Assembly (NCBI GenBank): GCA_000697355.1
Contig: JNEN01001014.1
Coordinates: forward strand, 124,001-188,000
Direction of reading: 5' to 3'
Length of the DNA: 64,000 nt
Source: Syncephalastrum monosporum B8922
Lineage: Eukaryota; Mucoromycota; Mucoromycetes; Mucorales; Syncephalastraceae
Shown here: positions 1 through 13,794 of the stretch, in pieces
Numbering within the stretch: position 1 is the first letter of the stretch
How the letters are laid out: each line of letters begins with the position of its first letter
Translations under genes and position numbers: made by a program
Notes under the pieces: model-generated
What the model was told of the DNA's origin: nothing
The model's database searches: none
Seen by the model: the letters and a program-made list of their open reading frames with translations, nothing else

Positions 1-162
1 TTCCTCACTTAGAGCGTGGTACTTTTCCATTAATGAACTTGATCGTGATCCAGAACAAAAGACAAGACGGACAGCTAACACGGGGATTTTATGATACATA
101 AAACACAGCGAGAATAGTAGGAACAGGGAAAAACAAAAGAGAGAGAGAGATACGGCAAGGGT

Positions 163-1425
163 TTAAAAGATGGCACGAGCGGCCTCACTGCCAATAGTAG
201 CGCCAAAGCCCCAAACAGCGGCTGTGCCGACCTGCTTCCCGATCTTTTTGCCGGCGGAATTGAATTTCGAGCCCTTGTCCTGCTCTTCTTCGGCCTGCTG
301 CTGTTGAACGGGAGGAGGCGCGCCGGCGTAGCTCGAGGAGGCTTGAGCAGGCGGAGGCGCATACATGGCGGTAGGTGGGGGAGGGTAGCTGTAAGGCAGA
401 TTTTGATTGTTGATGCTATTGTTGATAGGTTGGGGAGGAGCAGGGTAGCCTGAAGGGGCAGGAGTAGGAGCAAGTCCTTTCGTGTTCGATGACAAGGAAG
501 GCTTGGGCGGAGTCGGGCGCAATGGTTTCCTGCCAAGATGATTGAGATTAAAATAAAGTGAACAGATGATAAAATAACCAAAGGAAGGCCAACTTACGTG
601 ATTTTCTTGACGTGGTTCTGGGGAAAGATGCCGGTACGTCCCTTGAGAGAGCCCTTCCACCAATCATCGTTGACTACAGAGAGAGGAAGGAAGAAAGAAA
701 GAAAGTAGGGGCTGTCAGAGAACGAACAAAACAGGGAGAAAGAGAGAGAAGAGAAGAGAGAGAGTATACATACCATATTCTGTCACCCGAATGATATCGC
801 CCTGTCTGAAGCTGAGATCCGTCTCTGGATCATCACCGTCATAGTCGTACAGAGCCTCGACCGTTGGCATGGCAGGACGAGAAGGAGGCTGGGGAGGTTG
901 TGCGGTCGCTTGGGAATAGGCGGGCGGAGGAGCAGACTCGACAGGCGTGTCGTCGATAGCAGGAGCCTGGCGGGGCAAGACAGGAACAGCTGCCATCGGC
1001 GGCGTAGGCTGAAGGCGAGGAGAGGGAGTGGGGCGAAGACGAGGAGATGGGGTGGGTTTCTGCTGCTGCTGCTGCTGCTGCTGTGGTGGTTCGTTTGGAA
1101 TATGATTATGATTATTATTACTATGATGATTATTGTTATTGGTAGGGGCGGGAGGGATAACTCTGCGGACAGGCAGCTTGGGCATTTCGTTCCTCGGAGC
1201 AGGCACAGGTGGGGTCGTGGATCCCGTGCTGGGAGTAGATTTGCGTGTGGGCAGAGGCGGTTTGTTCGACACTTGCTGCTGACTGTCATTCACCTTGGTA
1301 GGAAGTAGATTGACAATGTCATTGTAGGTTTGGGAGTCCAAGAACTGATTGTCCTTTAGAAATCCCAAGTCCTTTTGGATAGATGCCAGCATGTAGTTTG
1401 CCAGAACAATGTCACGCTCGGTCAT
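163..1425 (-). CDS. SH3-domain protein, LSB1/PIN3-like
   Basis: Three exons, complement(163..529, 598..673, 774..1425); introns of 68 and 100 nt have GTAAGT and GTATGT donors. The N-terminal ~50 residues are followed by a proline-rich linker with a poly-Gln run (CTG repeat near 1060-1083). A complete SH3 domain follows: ALYDYDGDDPETDLSF, then EYVNDDWWKG built across intron 1, then GIFPQNHVKKI. The tail is Pro/Gln/Tyr-rich and ends in a Gly/Ala segment (GKKIGKQVGTAAVWGFGATI). SH3 plus this kind of tail is what yeast Lsb1/Pin3 look like; those bind the WASP homologue Las17 and tune Arp2/3 actin assembly at cortical patches. That role is inferred from family. The first ATG of the frame is used. 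Confidence 0.85.
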
Positions 1426-1912
1426 GGCCAGTAAAGTGGTGCTCTTGTGAAAGACCCAGTCTTGCCTAGGCTACCACGTTTTCCTGGTCTAAAAATAAAA
1501 GTGGAAATAATGCGAATACTGATTGGCGGAATTATGTGTGTTCGCCACGGTCCATTACCGTTAGCACCAAAGTGTGTACACAAACAACAAAGCATCACCT
1601 CCTCAATCACAACCTGCGTACTGCAAACTTTCCTCTGTGTGTAATCGTCATTCAATATACTCTTACTGAGGCAACATACTTCTTCTGTATTTGCTTTCCG
1701 GTGAGGTATTATATTTGTCTGTCCAGCTTTATCAACGCTGGCTATATGTCGTCGCGCATTTGTTCATTAGGTCTACTACGCAAGATCCAGTCTGGGAAGT
1801 TAGTTATATCCTTGAGCCTTGTAGAGTACAGTAGTAGATTATGCTTGTATCTGTTGAAATCATCGTCACTCGACTGTACTTTCTGTATGTTTTTCCACAG
1901 CTTCAGTCACTT
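1426..1912. other. intergenic, no gene recognised
   Basis: This AT-rich stretch lies between the SH3 gene start and the stop of the small minus-strand gene. Open frames exist on the plus strand, but their composition and lack of domains do not look coding. It presumably holds the SH3 promoter. Confidence 0.4.
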
Positions 1913-2411
1913 TCATTGTCTGCGCAAGCTCACTGTAGGCATAATTTGGACAATTGAAATATTTGTACGACCAGTGTTTAAGCAACAAACGAAGGCAACA
2001 AGTATAATACATGGATCTTTGGTCAATGTTTTAACTTGGCCTTGTTGACCCGCGAGCATCTCTGAATGATCTTCGATAGAGGCCCTTGTATCGTGAATAA
2101 GTCTCACAGCTTCCCTACGCTGCCAGACATATAGACGCTTCTTCATGCTTATACATATCCGCTCCATAGAAGCAGACAATTTAGATGCACCTATCCAGGC
2201 TCCGCCAACCCCACCTGATACAATGATGGCTATCGCGCCAAAATTTCTGGTAGAGAGAAAACAACTACGCCCGCCCGTATTTACCTGGCGAGACCTTAAT
2301 TCTATCAACCCATGAATACACATCTGCAAGCTTGAAAGCTTGGTTCGCATCTCCGGGTTGTGCTTTAAGTCGCACAATTTTAGTATCACCACCGCGATTC
2401 AGCCTTCTCAT
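1913..2411 (-). CDS. small uncharacterised protein, two exons
   Basis: I do not recognise this gene. A model complement(1913..2214, 2285..2411) joins two frames across a 70-nt GTAAAT...CAG intron in phase 1 and encodes about 142 residues. Exon 1 starts at an ATG (2411) and reads MRRLNRGGDTKIVRLKAQPG, then an amphipathic stretch with KLADVYSWVDRIKV. Exon 2 continues through GGVGGAWIGASKLSASMER and a charged helical region (KKRLYVWQRREAVRLIHDTR). The last ~35 residues (Cys/Val-rich) look less coding, so the true stop could lie past another intron. Intron length, phase and composition favour a real gene; no domain or function can be assigned. Confidence 0.42.
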
Positions 2412-2658
2412 TCATTGAGAGCCTAATCTAATACATATGCAAAAGTCCACTATGAACAGCACCAAAAGCAAGTCGTACCATTACACCACTGTTATTGATG
2501 GTCTCTGTCGACTATACGTCTGCTTTTACTCAATATGACATGACCAATGGGCAGGGTTACCGCCATATTAGGACTGTAATAAGTAACTTAACAGAATCAA
2601 GGGTTTATCGATGCTTCTATGATATAAATATGCAATCATTTACATTTATTTCAATTAT

Positions 2659-4196
2659 TTAGCTTTTCAGGTGGATCACTGCAGGTCCGCTTTCATTATA
2701 GTCTACTTTGTTGACGTAGTTCTTTGCATCGATAAAGACAAGCTAAAAATACGGTAATACGGTAGATAAGTACACCATGTGACAGGGGTTACATTTAGTT
2801 TACCTTGGCGACAATCTCGCCACCTAGCCATGTGCTAAGGTACTGATATTGTCGGTCTTTAAGTACAGTAAAATAGTCCGGTATCCGCAGAAAGCTGACT
2901 TGTCTGGGCTGCGCGTCACCTGCATTGTCTGACGATGGCAGGAGCTTGCTCGCCTCCGTCTTCATCCTTGAATGGAAGCCACGCATCAAGCTGCCTGCAC
3001 CTGTGACGACGATGTTTTCCCATAACTTGGGCCGGATCTCAGGTGGCTCGCAGCCGTTCGTGGCAAGGCGCAGTGTGTCGATCAGACCGAGTTGAAAAGG
3101 TTTGTGTGCGAGACTGGGTTCAAAGAGTGGATCGAACACCTTGTGCCGGTACGGACCCACCGTAAACTACCCAGAAGATATTACGTCCTCTGTCCTTGAT
3201 CCTCTTACGTTCGTTTTTCTTTCTTTTACCTTGTGTCCTTTGTATTCCACCTCCAGCTTTTCTGGCAAGTCTTTCACATCGTCGTCAAGAGCAGCCGCGC
3301 CATTGGGTCCGTTTTCTTCGTCTAGGTTGACTTCTTCTGTGGCGGCAGCGGCAGCGCCAAGGGCTTCGGTCTCCAGTGGATCAGCTTTGGGTAGATCTTT
3401 CTGGTGGCCAACAAAGACGTGGCATGCACCTGGCTTCTCCTTGACAAAACGCGCAAAGTCTTTGTCAAGGTTGATATTGGCATCACGGAACTGTTGGACG
3501 AGGTCAGAATCAGCCAGCATGAGTTCGAGCAGGTATTGGTCAAAATGCTGGCCAGCGATGGGGATGCGGATGCAGGCTTGAGTTTGCACCAAGCTATCCA
3601 TGACCGGACTGACATCTGCTTCAGGTCAGCATATGCTCTGATAAGACGCGTCGTTTTTTTTAATAGTCCTACCGGTGGTGTCATAGCCAACATCAATAAC
3701 GAGGCCTGACACGGAACCACAACCATACAAAGAGAGAAGAGGCTGATGAACAATGTAAATGCCGGGCACGTTGAGGTGTTCGAAGAATATTTGTGTAATG
3801 CGTTCATGATCGTCTTTGGTCCAATCGACCGGAATCGCAAGAAGGACGGCGTGTTCGTTTCGCGATTTGGAGATGCCCAGCTCTTTGAATAGAATGTGTT
3901 GCCTGGCCGAAACGGATCGTTTAGAAACAGACTTCTGTGCTTTGTGATAGTATTACCAGCTCGCTTCCAGGTTCTCCCAGGAAGCGATCGCGCCGTCCCT
4001 GATGGGGTAGTCAAAATCTGCCATGTTGACGACCTTTCCTCAAAACATAATCAGTTCGATGCAACGCAAACCAGGTGCACAAGTGACATACGACGCTGGG
4101 TGTTTTGTTAGTGTCGCTCATGCCCATGCCCGCCTTGGAGTGGGATGCACCGACTTCAATAACGATAAAGTTCTCTTCTCTCAGTGACATGGCCAT
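2659..4196 (-). CDS. arp9: actin-related protein Arp9 (SWI/SNF and RSC subunit)
   Basis: Six exons, complement(2659..2742, 2804..3166, 3230..3615, 3673..3902, 3957..4033, 4092..4196), keep frame throughout and give 414 residues. The N-terminus (ENFIVIEVGASHSKAG) is the degenerate actin phosphate-1 loop. Later come WQHILFKELGI, a phosphate-2-like stretch (GLVIDVGYDTT), the adenosine-site region with NIVVTGAGSLMRGF, and the end KVDYNESGPAVIHLKS, which resembles S. pombe Arp9. An acidic insertion sits near residues 225-260. Arp9 pairs with a second nuclear ARP on the HSA helix of Snf2/Sth1-type remodelers; that role is known for the family. The start was chosen at MAMSLREENF; an alternative in-frame codon at 4238 would add 14 residues. 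Confidence 0.85.
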
Positions 4197-4411
4197 GTTC
4201 AAGAATAGTGAGAGAGACAAGAGAGGTTCGAAATTCACAGAAATGGCGCGGACTTTTTTTTTGTGTGTGTGCGTGCGTGTGCACGTGTGAGCCGCGCCAT
4301 TTCATTCATTTATCGAGACGCGTCTATTCTACATCGTGATGCTTTCCCATAGGTACACGCGTAAATAAGAGTATAATATGCAGATGGTTGTATTTATATG
4401 AAGACGTTATA

Positions 4412-5973
<1,562 letters not shown>

Positions 5974-6507
5974 ACTTATAGAAAGAGGAACAGAAGTGGG
6001 AGAGAGTCTTTATGGCTGTAGAATAATTTTGCACGCCCGGCACACAATTGGGGAAATCAGGCCAACGCGCTTACAGAAAAAAAATATTGGCGTTGGACGC
6101 GTCTCACTCCGCCGTTTGGGTATGTCTTAACTTCAGAGCAAACAAATGGGTTTTGCTCTGTTCCAGAATAATCTTATCTGTCCTCCAAATACATACCAAG
6201 ACATACCTTGTTCTGGACTATGCATGTTTTTGTTTTATTTTGAAATAGCAATAGCATATCGTATGTGCACATGGATGAGGTCTTATTCTCGCTGCCTGCG
6301 GAAGCAATGGTCACGATAGCCGGTAGCTTGGCTTTCATGCATAGTCACCTTGACATATATGTTCTGGATGACACAATATCATTATGCGTAACAGCCCTGT
6401 CATCATTTGAAACATCCTTGTTATTTGCTCGGCAATTAGAATTCGCGTTTCCGCCACTTTTTCTTGTTTCAATCCTTCGTTATTCTCACCCTTTTCGTCT
6501 CGACGGT
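5974..6507. promoter_or_regulatory. shared divergent upstream region (CDK / H+-ATPase)
   Basis: These 534 bp separate two genes transcribed away from each other, so both promoters should lie here. I see no specific binding motif I would defend. Confidence 0.4.
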
Positions 6508-9500
6508 ATGGATCCAAGGACGGCGGAAGAAGGCAGGAAAACGCTCCCCGACAAAGAAGCCGAAGCAGTCGCAGCTTCGGGCACTTCTGCCAATCCAAAC
6601 GAAACAACCCCGCAACAAGCGCCTCAGTCGTCGTCATCACCAACCGCAACCGCAGCCGCAGCAGAAGGACGAGGAGGAGGACGAGGAGGAGGAACAGGAG
6701 GAGGCCAGGCAAGCAAGACTGGAAAGACCATCAATTTCGCGGACGAGAAAGCAGCACTCTCAGCAGAAGACAAAGAAAACACCGCGCCTGGCGATGCCAG
6801 TGGCGGTAAAAAGGATGACCAAGGCGAGAATGCAGTGGCGGTGAAACAGGAAGGCAACGACAAAGTGATCGATATTAATGAAGAGAAGCCGTCAGCATTC
6901 CCGCCACTGAACGATATCCCAGTCGAAACACTCTACGACCATGACAAATATAACCTATCGACCATGGACCCAACCGATGTTTTCCAAATATTACAGTAAG
7001 TGTCCTATCTATTTTTGCCGCGCGCTGATCGCGTATCAACATGAATTTATGTAGAACTACGCCAGAAGGTTTGACCTCGCAAGAAGCCTCGGCGCGTCAG
7101 GAAAAATTCGGTCTCAACAAAATCGAGCACAAGGAGCAAAGCGCCATCCTCCAGTTCCTCGGTTTCATGTGGAATCCGCTCTCGTGGGTCATGGAAGCCG
7201 CCGCCATCGTCGCTATTGCCTTATCGAACGGTGAGGGCAGACCACCGGACTATCCTGACTTTGTGGGTATCGTGATCCTCCTGCTGGCAAACTCGGTGAT
7301 TGGTTTCCTTGAGGAGCGCCAAGCCGGAAATGCTGTCAAGGCGCTGATGGAATCGCTGGCGCCGGAATGCAAAGTACGGCGCGACAAGGAGTGGGCCACC
7401 ATGGAAGCGTCACAGCTCGTTCCAGGTGACATCATCAGCATCAAGCTTGGCGATATTATCCCAGCCGATGGCCGCCTGGTCCGTGCGCATGGTGAGGTCT
7501 CGATTGATCAGGCTGCGCTGACGGGCGAGTCACTCCCCGTGAATAAAGACGCCGGCGACGAGATATTTTCGGGCTCGACGATGAAACAAGGTGAAGCCGA
7601 GGCAGTCGTCATTGGCACAGGTTCCAACACCTTTTTTGGTCGCGCGGCTAAACTGGTTGGTGAAGCTGGCGACGATATTGGCCATCTGCAGACCATTCTT
7701 GCCAAGATTGGAAACTTCTGTTTGTGCAGTATCGGTATCTTTGTCGTGGCCGAGATCCTGGTCATGTATGCTGGCTTCCGGTATCGTTATCGGCGTGGTA
7801 TCGACAACCTTTTGGTGTTGCTCATTGGTGGTATCCCGATCGCTATGCCGACTGTGCTGTCTGTGACACTCGCCATTGGTGCCAAGCAGCTTGCGCAGCA
7901 CAAAGCGATCGTGACACGTATAACTGCGATTGAAGAAATGGCAGCTGTGACGATTCTCTGCTCAGACAAGACGGGCACGCTTACTCAAAACAAGCTGTAT
8001 GTGGATGTGCCGACTCTCAAGACATATGCTGAGTTCTCAGCCGAGGATGTGATCCGCATCTCGGCGTATGCTTCGCGTATCGAGAATCAGGACGCGATCG
8101 ATACCTGTATCGTCCAAGCCTTAAACGACTTTGACCCACCCCTCCAGCCGCGGCAGGGTATTGAGGAACTCGAATTCAAGCCTTTCAATCCTGTCATCAA
8201 ACGTACCGAAATCACCTACAAGGACTTGCAAGATGGCAAGGTATACCGCGCCACCAAGGGCATGTCCCACTTTATACTGGACCTATGCACGCGCGACAAG
8301 ACAGAGGAAACGGTCAATGCACTCGAAGCCGACGTGGATGAGTTTGCCAAGCGCGGTCTGCGCTCGCTCGCAGTCGCAGTGGACGAAGTACCGTCCGGTA
8401 ATCCAGACGACGAAGGCAAAGGTTTCCGTCTGATCGGCCTGCTGCCTATCTACGACCCGCCGCGCTCGGACACCAAAGAGACTATTGAGCGGGCAATCGA
8501 GCTCGGCGTGCAGGTCAAGATGATTACGGGCGACCAGCTAGCTATTGCAAAGGAAACTGGCCGGCGTCTCAATATGGGTACCAACATGTATCTTTCGCAG
8601 ACGCTGAAGGACGGTCCTCCGCCGGGTAGCGGTTATGCGACGGTAGACGAGCTTGTGCTGGGCGCTGACGGTTTTGCGGGTGTATATCCTGAGCACAAGT
8701 ACGAAATCGTGGAGCGGCTTCAAAAAATGGGCCACATGGTGGCCATGACAGGTGACGGTGTGAATGACGCGCCGGCGCTCTCCAAGGCAAATGTGGGTGT
8801 GGCTGTAGCCGACGCGTCGGATGCAGCACGGTCAGCGTCGGATATTGTGCTGACCGAGCCAGGCTTGTCTGTCATCATCGAGGCTCTGATCCACTCGCGC
8901 CAGATTTTCCAGCGTGCGCGCAACTACTCGATATACACTTGTTCGGTTACGGTGCGTGTGGTAGTCGGCTTTGCTATCATGGTTTTTGCATTCAGATTCG
9001 ACTTTCCGCCATTCATGGTGCTTATTCTGGCGATCCTAAACGACGGCACGATCATGACCATCTCCAAAGACCGTGTCAAGCCCTCGCCACACCCGGACCA
9101 ATGGAACCTCTTTGAAATTTTCTCATCTGCCGTTGTGTACGGCCTGTATTTAGCCGGTAAGGCTAGCGCCGGAAAGGAGAATACCAAAATAACACGAAGT
9201 TTGTAGCTTCCACGATCGCCTTTTTTGCTGTCGCGTACAAGACCACCTTCTTCCAACGGAAATTCGGCGTGCAGCAATTCACAGACCCGAATCATGGAAT
9301 TCTCCACTCGGTGGTGTATTTGCAAGTCTCGACCATCTCGCAAGCCCTGATTTTCATCACGCGCTCGCAAGGATGGTTCTTTACGGAGAGGCCATCGCTG
9401 TTGCTTATGACGGCGTTCGTCGTCGCGCAACTCGTGGCCACGTTCATCGCAGTATATGCTGATTGGGGCTTCACCAGCATTTACGGCTGTGGATGGAGCT

Positions 9501-9763
9501 GGGCCGGTATTGCGTGGATATGGAATTTTGTTTGGTTTACGCCGTTAGACCTCATCAAATTTGGCTTGCAAAGGGTGTTCCACCCCAAATCAGGAGCGGA
9601 AGCGGTCGCGGCCGACAAGCTCTCGCGACGTGCCTCGCGACGATCCTCAGCAGCATCTGCCACAGCCTCAGCACGCTATTATTCGACACGCACGCATTCT
9701 ATCAGTATGTTGGATCGACCCAAGCGGAGGAGTAGTATCGTCTCGCCCATGTCTTCACAATAG
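6508..9763 (+). CDS. PMA1: plasma-membrane H+-ATPase (P-type, subfamily IIIA)
   Basis: Three exons, 6508..6995, 7055..9156, 9207..9763, 1048 residues; introns of 59 and 50 nt. It pumps protons out across the plasma membrane at the cost of ATP and powers nutrient symport. The N-terminal ~150 residues are Ala/Gln/Gly-rich and acidic. Motifs in order: LTGESLPV (actuator), [12 protein letters not shown] with the phosphorylated Asp near residue 465, KGMS where most family members have [21 protein letters not shown], and [20 protein letters not shown]. About ten membrane segments fit the hydrophobic pattern. The [20 protein letters not shown] block is closer to plant and protist pumps than to yeast Pma1. 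The C-terminus is Ser/Arg-rich (RRASRRSS), a plausible autoinhibitory, phosphorylated tail. The start is the MDPRTAEEG methionine; an in-frame ATG lies further upstream at 6271. Confidence 0.93.
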
Positions 9764-11656
9764 AATCAGATGTAAAAATTGTATATTGTTAGTGTTATCG
9801 TATGATCATCTCCTTTTCTCTTAGTATGTTTGTGCTATGTATGCTCTCTGTCTTTATGTTTGCCCGTATGCGTATCTGTATGTATACGTATGTGTGGCTC
9901 AGACTGTGTGTGTGTGTCTGATGCAAGAAGGAGCAGCAGGATGGAAAAAAAGTAAGACTCGGCAAAGGAAAGGAAAACAGGGCAGGCGGCACACTGTGTT
10001 GCCAACGTGAATACAACGTGGATGAAGGGTGACACGAACTGGGCGGGTGGCATCGGATGACGCGGACAGGGCATCCGCCCGTCGGCCATGTAAAGCAAAA
10101 AGCTTAGAGTACTTGTCATAAAGGTGCAGGTGATGGACAAAGGTCCCCGTGACAGCTGACCATTCGGAAGTGGTGCCAACCTACGCCCATGAATTCGGCT
10201 TCCGCAGCTGTTGTGTTTTGTGGGACAAACTTGATCGATCGCTTCTTTCCCCAACGCCATCCGGCGGTGGTCGACGACCCATGATGCATACCACAGACAC
10301 GCCGTATTTCATGTCATGACACATTTCCCCAAACTCATATCACCTGTCCCCACTGTCACATGATACATGCGAGGCAGGAACGCGTGGAAAAAACGTGAAA
10401 CAGAAAAGGCAGAGGATAATAGATCGGATCATAAACATTATGCAAAGCACAAAATGAGAGGGGGAGGGGGGAAGGGAGGGGCTATAGCCATAGTAAATCA
10501 TTTTTGGCAAATAAAAGTAATAGAGGCAGATCATGGGTCTAACGAGATTAGCATAATAATAAACCCCAAGAGAAAGGCAGAAGAAAGAACGGGCAAGTGC
10601 GAGGGAGAAGAATATAAAATAAGGGCCCGCGAAGGCTCCGATGATGATCATTACCTTAAATTTCGTGAGTGAAAAAAGCATCCTATTGATATCGTCCTAC
10701 ATGTCTTACCGATTCAGCATGGGCCCCTTTCTTTTTTATCGCCACATTTTCTAATGAAAGAAGGTGCAAAAAATAACACATACAAGAAGATTCATTGGCC
10801 GCTGTGTGCCACCGAAGGGAGAAAAGGCAACGATGGAGTTCTTTTTTTTTTATTTCCCCGTTTTTGGCGGGCACTACCTACAATGGTCTATGCTTGCATT
10901 GCACATGCAGGGAAAAAATAGTTTTGGTGGTAACCTTCATTCGCCTTGTCTCTCTCCTTCCCACTTTATACTTTCTGCATGCGGTCCGGATTTCGTCCGC
11001 TAGGGACAGGTTAGGCTCCGGCGGTGACACCAGGTCAAGTCGTTGGTCTTGGAGGAGCAGCGATTGGAGATGTTTCATACGGCAAAGTTGGGCCACGAAA
11101 ACAAAATGCGGTATGTGTGTGAAAGATTCTGTTGTGCATTATCACTTCATGACTGGGTGCGCGCTCGCGCCAAAAAGGCGCTTCCCCTCTTACTCCTTCC
11201 TCCTCTTTTTCCTTCCCTCTTTCTTTTTTCCCTCTTTCTTTTCCGCTTTTCTCGTTGAGGCCTTTCAGCATCCTTTTCTGACTTCTCGAAGCGTCTGTAC
11301 GACTTCCTTTCGTTGAATCGCGTATCACTCCGCCTACTCAGTTTCCCTCCCATCGATTCAGACGACTCACAGATCCGTAACCTTGAAAGCGTAGGATAAG
11401 CCCCCATTATACGCTAGCAATAAAACGCTCATGGATAGGCTTCGTCTACGTAGGCACTCAAACAAGTCTTCTTGGCCGTTATCCACCCATACCAAATATT
11501 CGGAACGACCCGCTTCCATACGTTACCTTGGAAACGACTCGCTTGACTAGAAGTGTTGAGTCTGCCATTCCGCGATCGTCGTAAGTCGACATCCCGGGCT
11601 TGAACCCTTTTGACGCCTGTCAACCTAACAGTTGCCATTTTGGTCGTACACAGCCA
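9764..11656. other. long intergenic region, no gene recognised
   Basis: It holds the H+-ATPase 3' region, a short TG run near 9905-9920, a purine-rich stretch around 10380-10660, and CT/GA-rich tracts near 11190-11260. Open frames of 60-170 codons occur on both strands but are low-complexity and lack recognisable domains. The last few hundred bases are likely the promoter of the FAR1 gene. Confidence 0.4.
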
Positions 11657-13794
11657 ATGAAACAAAATCAAGCTAATCAAGCTACGCAAGAGGATTCGTC
11701 AGGTGACGACCTGCTCCTCGCTTTGCAAGGACCGCCGGTACACAATCAAAAAAATTATCAGGCACGCCCGTTCCCCTGTATTGACACTTGTATATTTCCT
11801 TTTCAATTTTTATGGTTTGCAGCAACGCTCGTTTTACGATACCCTCCTGAACCAAGCTTTTCCAAACAGTGATGCTGCCATCGCATTTTGCCGAAGTCTG
11901 TGCGCTCAATTCGGCTTTACTGTTAAACAGGAATCCAGCACTCATCGTGTATGTCCTGCGACTAGACTGACAAAGCTCCCTTTGCTCATTGTACTCTATT
12001 AGAATATCTATGTCTATTGCTCCCGTGAAGGCTTTCCCGACTCACGACGTAATCCCAAAAGTAACCCAAAGCGCAACCGACCCTCGAAGCGATGCGACTG
12101 CCGCTGGCGTGTTGTCCTTAATGAGAGCAAAAATACACACGAATGGCGGTTTCGTAAATCAAATAACCCAGACGCATCGCTGCACAACCACGAGCTGATG
12201 CGACCAGATGAGATTGAACAGGCCTGGCCGAAAGAAGTGCTCGACATGATCTGTGACCTAGCACGACAACACCTGTCAACACATGACATACGCGGGCGGG
12301 TGCAAGTGCAGTTTCCAGAGATTACGTGGAACGAGAGACGGTTCTACAACCGATTATCGGAAGAGCGGCAAAAAATCCGACAGCGCGACACGGTGCTACG
12401 TGCGCAGGAACTCACAGTCGAGCTGAACAAGGTGTGTATGGCTGCTTCGGGATGCGAAGAATTGACGCGTTACGCCCATGCCCAAGCACGGCAGCTTCTC
12501 AAATCGGTGTGCGATATGGCTCAGATCGACATTGCCACCTTACCACAACCCGTTGTTCTGGACCCAGATGAAGATGAGTTCAAAGAATGGGACCACGCCG
12601 AGACCATTGAGACCGCGCCCAAGGGCCATACCACCGTGGTTGTACCACGCCACACTTTCCATGTGCGTGTGCATAACCAGCGCACGATGAACGAGATGCA
12701 GGTGCTACGCAATCGCCGCCGTTCTCGATCGTCCCTCACACTTGACGACGACGTGCCCGAGCAAGTCGGAAGAAAGCAGGCACGCATGTTTTCGCATGAT
12801 GAAGCAGCTGCCCAGGCACACGCCCAGGCACAAGCACAAGCACAAGCACAAGCGCAGGCAGCAGCAGCTCAAATGGCTGTAGCAGCCCAATATAGTATCT
12901 GTCCCACTCCCAAAGTTGAAGGCGGCATGGTATCTTCCGCATCTCCCTCAAGGAGTTCCCAGCAGCAATTTCTATTTCAGCAACAACAGCAGCAACAGCA
13001 ACAGCAACAACAGCAACATCACCAGCATCAGCATGGCATACCACTGCAAACTTTTAATGGCGTCCCCCACCATCATCACCACCATCATCCCGCGCGTCCC
13101 ATAACGTATCCCCAACGTCCTCACCATCACGCTCCTCCACCGCCGCCACCACCACCACCACCTTCACAGTCCGTCCCTCCTGCACCTTCCGCTCACCCAT
13201 ACCATCAGCCGACTCCGCCTGGTGCTGAGTACAGTTCATCCTCACCGATGCCCTACCCACCCTTGGATGCGTCGGGCAGCACGGCGGTGGCTTCAACGAC
13301 TAGCACGCCATCGCCCGCTTCACAATCATCGGCACAACATTTGATGTACCCTACGAGCACGGCAACAACGACGACGACAGCAACCAGCAGCAACACACAA
13401 AAACTTCGGTCCTCCTCCTTTAGTGACATGGCGACATCGATGCCTCCTAATCACTTGGACGGCTCGGCCCGGCGTCGCTCATTCCAACCAGGACTTCATC
13501 CCACGATGGACCCCACTATATCTTATACATTCCATCCGTCGCCTGGTAAGATGACAAGATCGCACGTATAGCGATGGTAATTTATATATATGCTTCTCTA
13601 GGTCTACTCCACGAACATCATCGGGAAGGGCCCAGTGGAGACTTTCCGTTGGGGCAAAGGATGCCTCAACCTATGATGGTGGTCTCCGGCGAACATGGGT
13701 CTCGCCAGAATCAGGTAATGTATTCAAGGCTCTATCTCCATTCTTTTAACTGACAAACAAGTAGGTCCCATGCTACGACGGTTACGGCTGGTAA
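11657..13794 (+). CDS. FAR1-type DNA-binding protein, no transposase core
   Basis: Five exons, 11657..11737, 11823..11948, 12003..13545, 13602..13714, 13765..13794, 630 residues. Residues ~30-150 form a FAR1/WRKY-GCM1-like zinc domain: QRSFYDTLLNQAF, then NIYVYCSREG, CDCRWRVVLNE, and the closing SLHNHELM. A helical region follows (WPKEVLDMICDLARQHLSTH). The C-terminal half is low-complexity: Ala-Gln repeats, poly-Gln, poly-His and poly-Pro. FAR1 domains descend from MULE transposases and act as transcription factors in plants; here no DDE transposase core is present, so a domesticated transcription regulator is the best inference. Exon 5 encodes only nine residues plus the stop. Confidence 0.85.

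Noticed and set aside
783..1289. open frames overlapping the SH3 exon on both strands
   Set aside because: They shadow the proline-rich linker; no domain and worse splice fit than the SH3 frame.
10340..10681. minus-strand Leu/Phe/Tyr-rich open frame
   Set aside because: Composition of an AT-rich pyrimidine tract rather than a membrane protein; no start context, no homologue recognised.
11581..11600. GGGTTCAAGCCC on the minus strand, tRNA T-arm-like
   Set aside because: The stem does not pair over five bases and no acceptor or anticodon arm can be folded around it.
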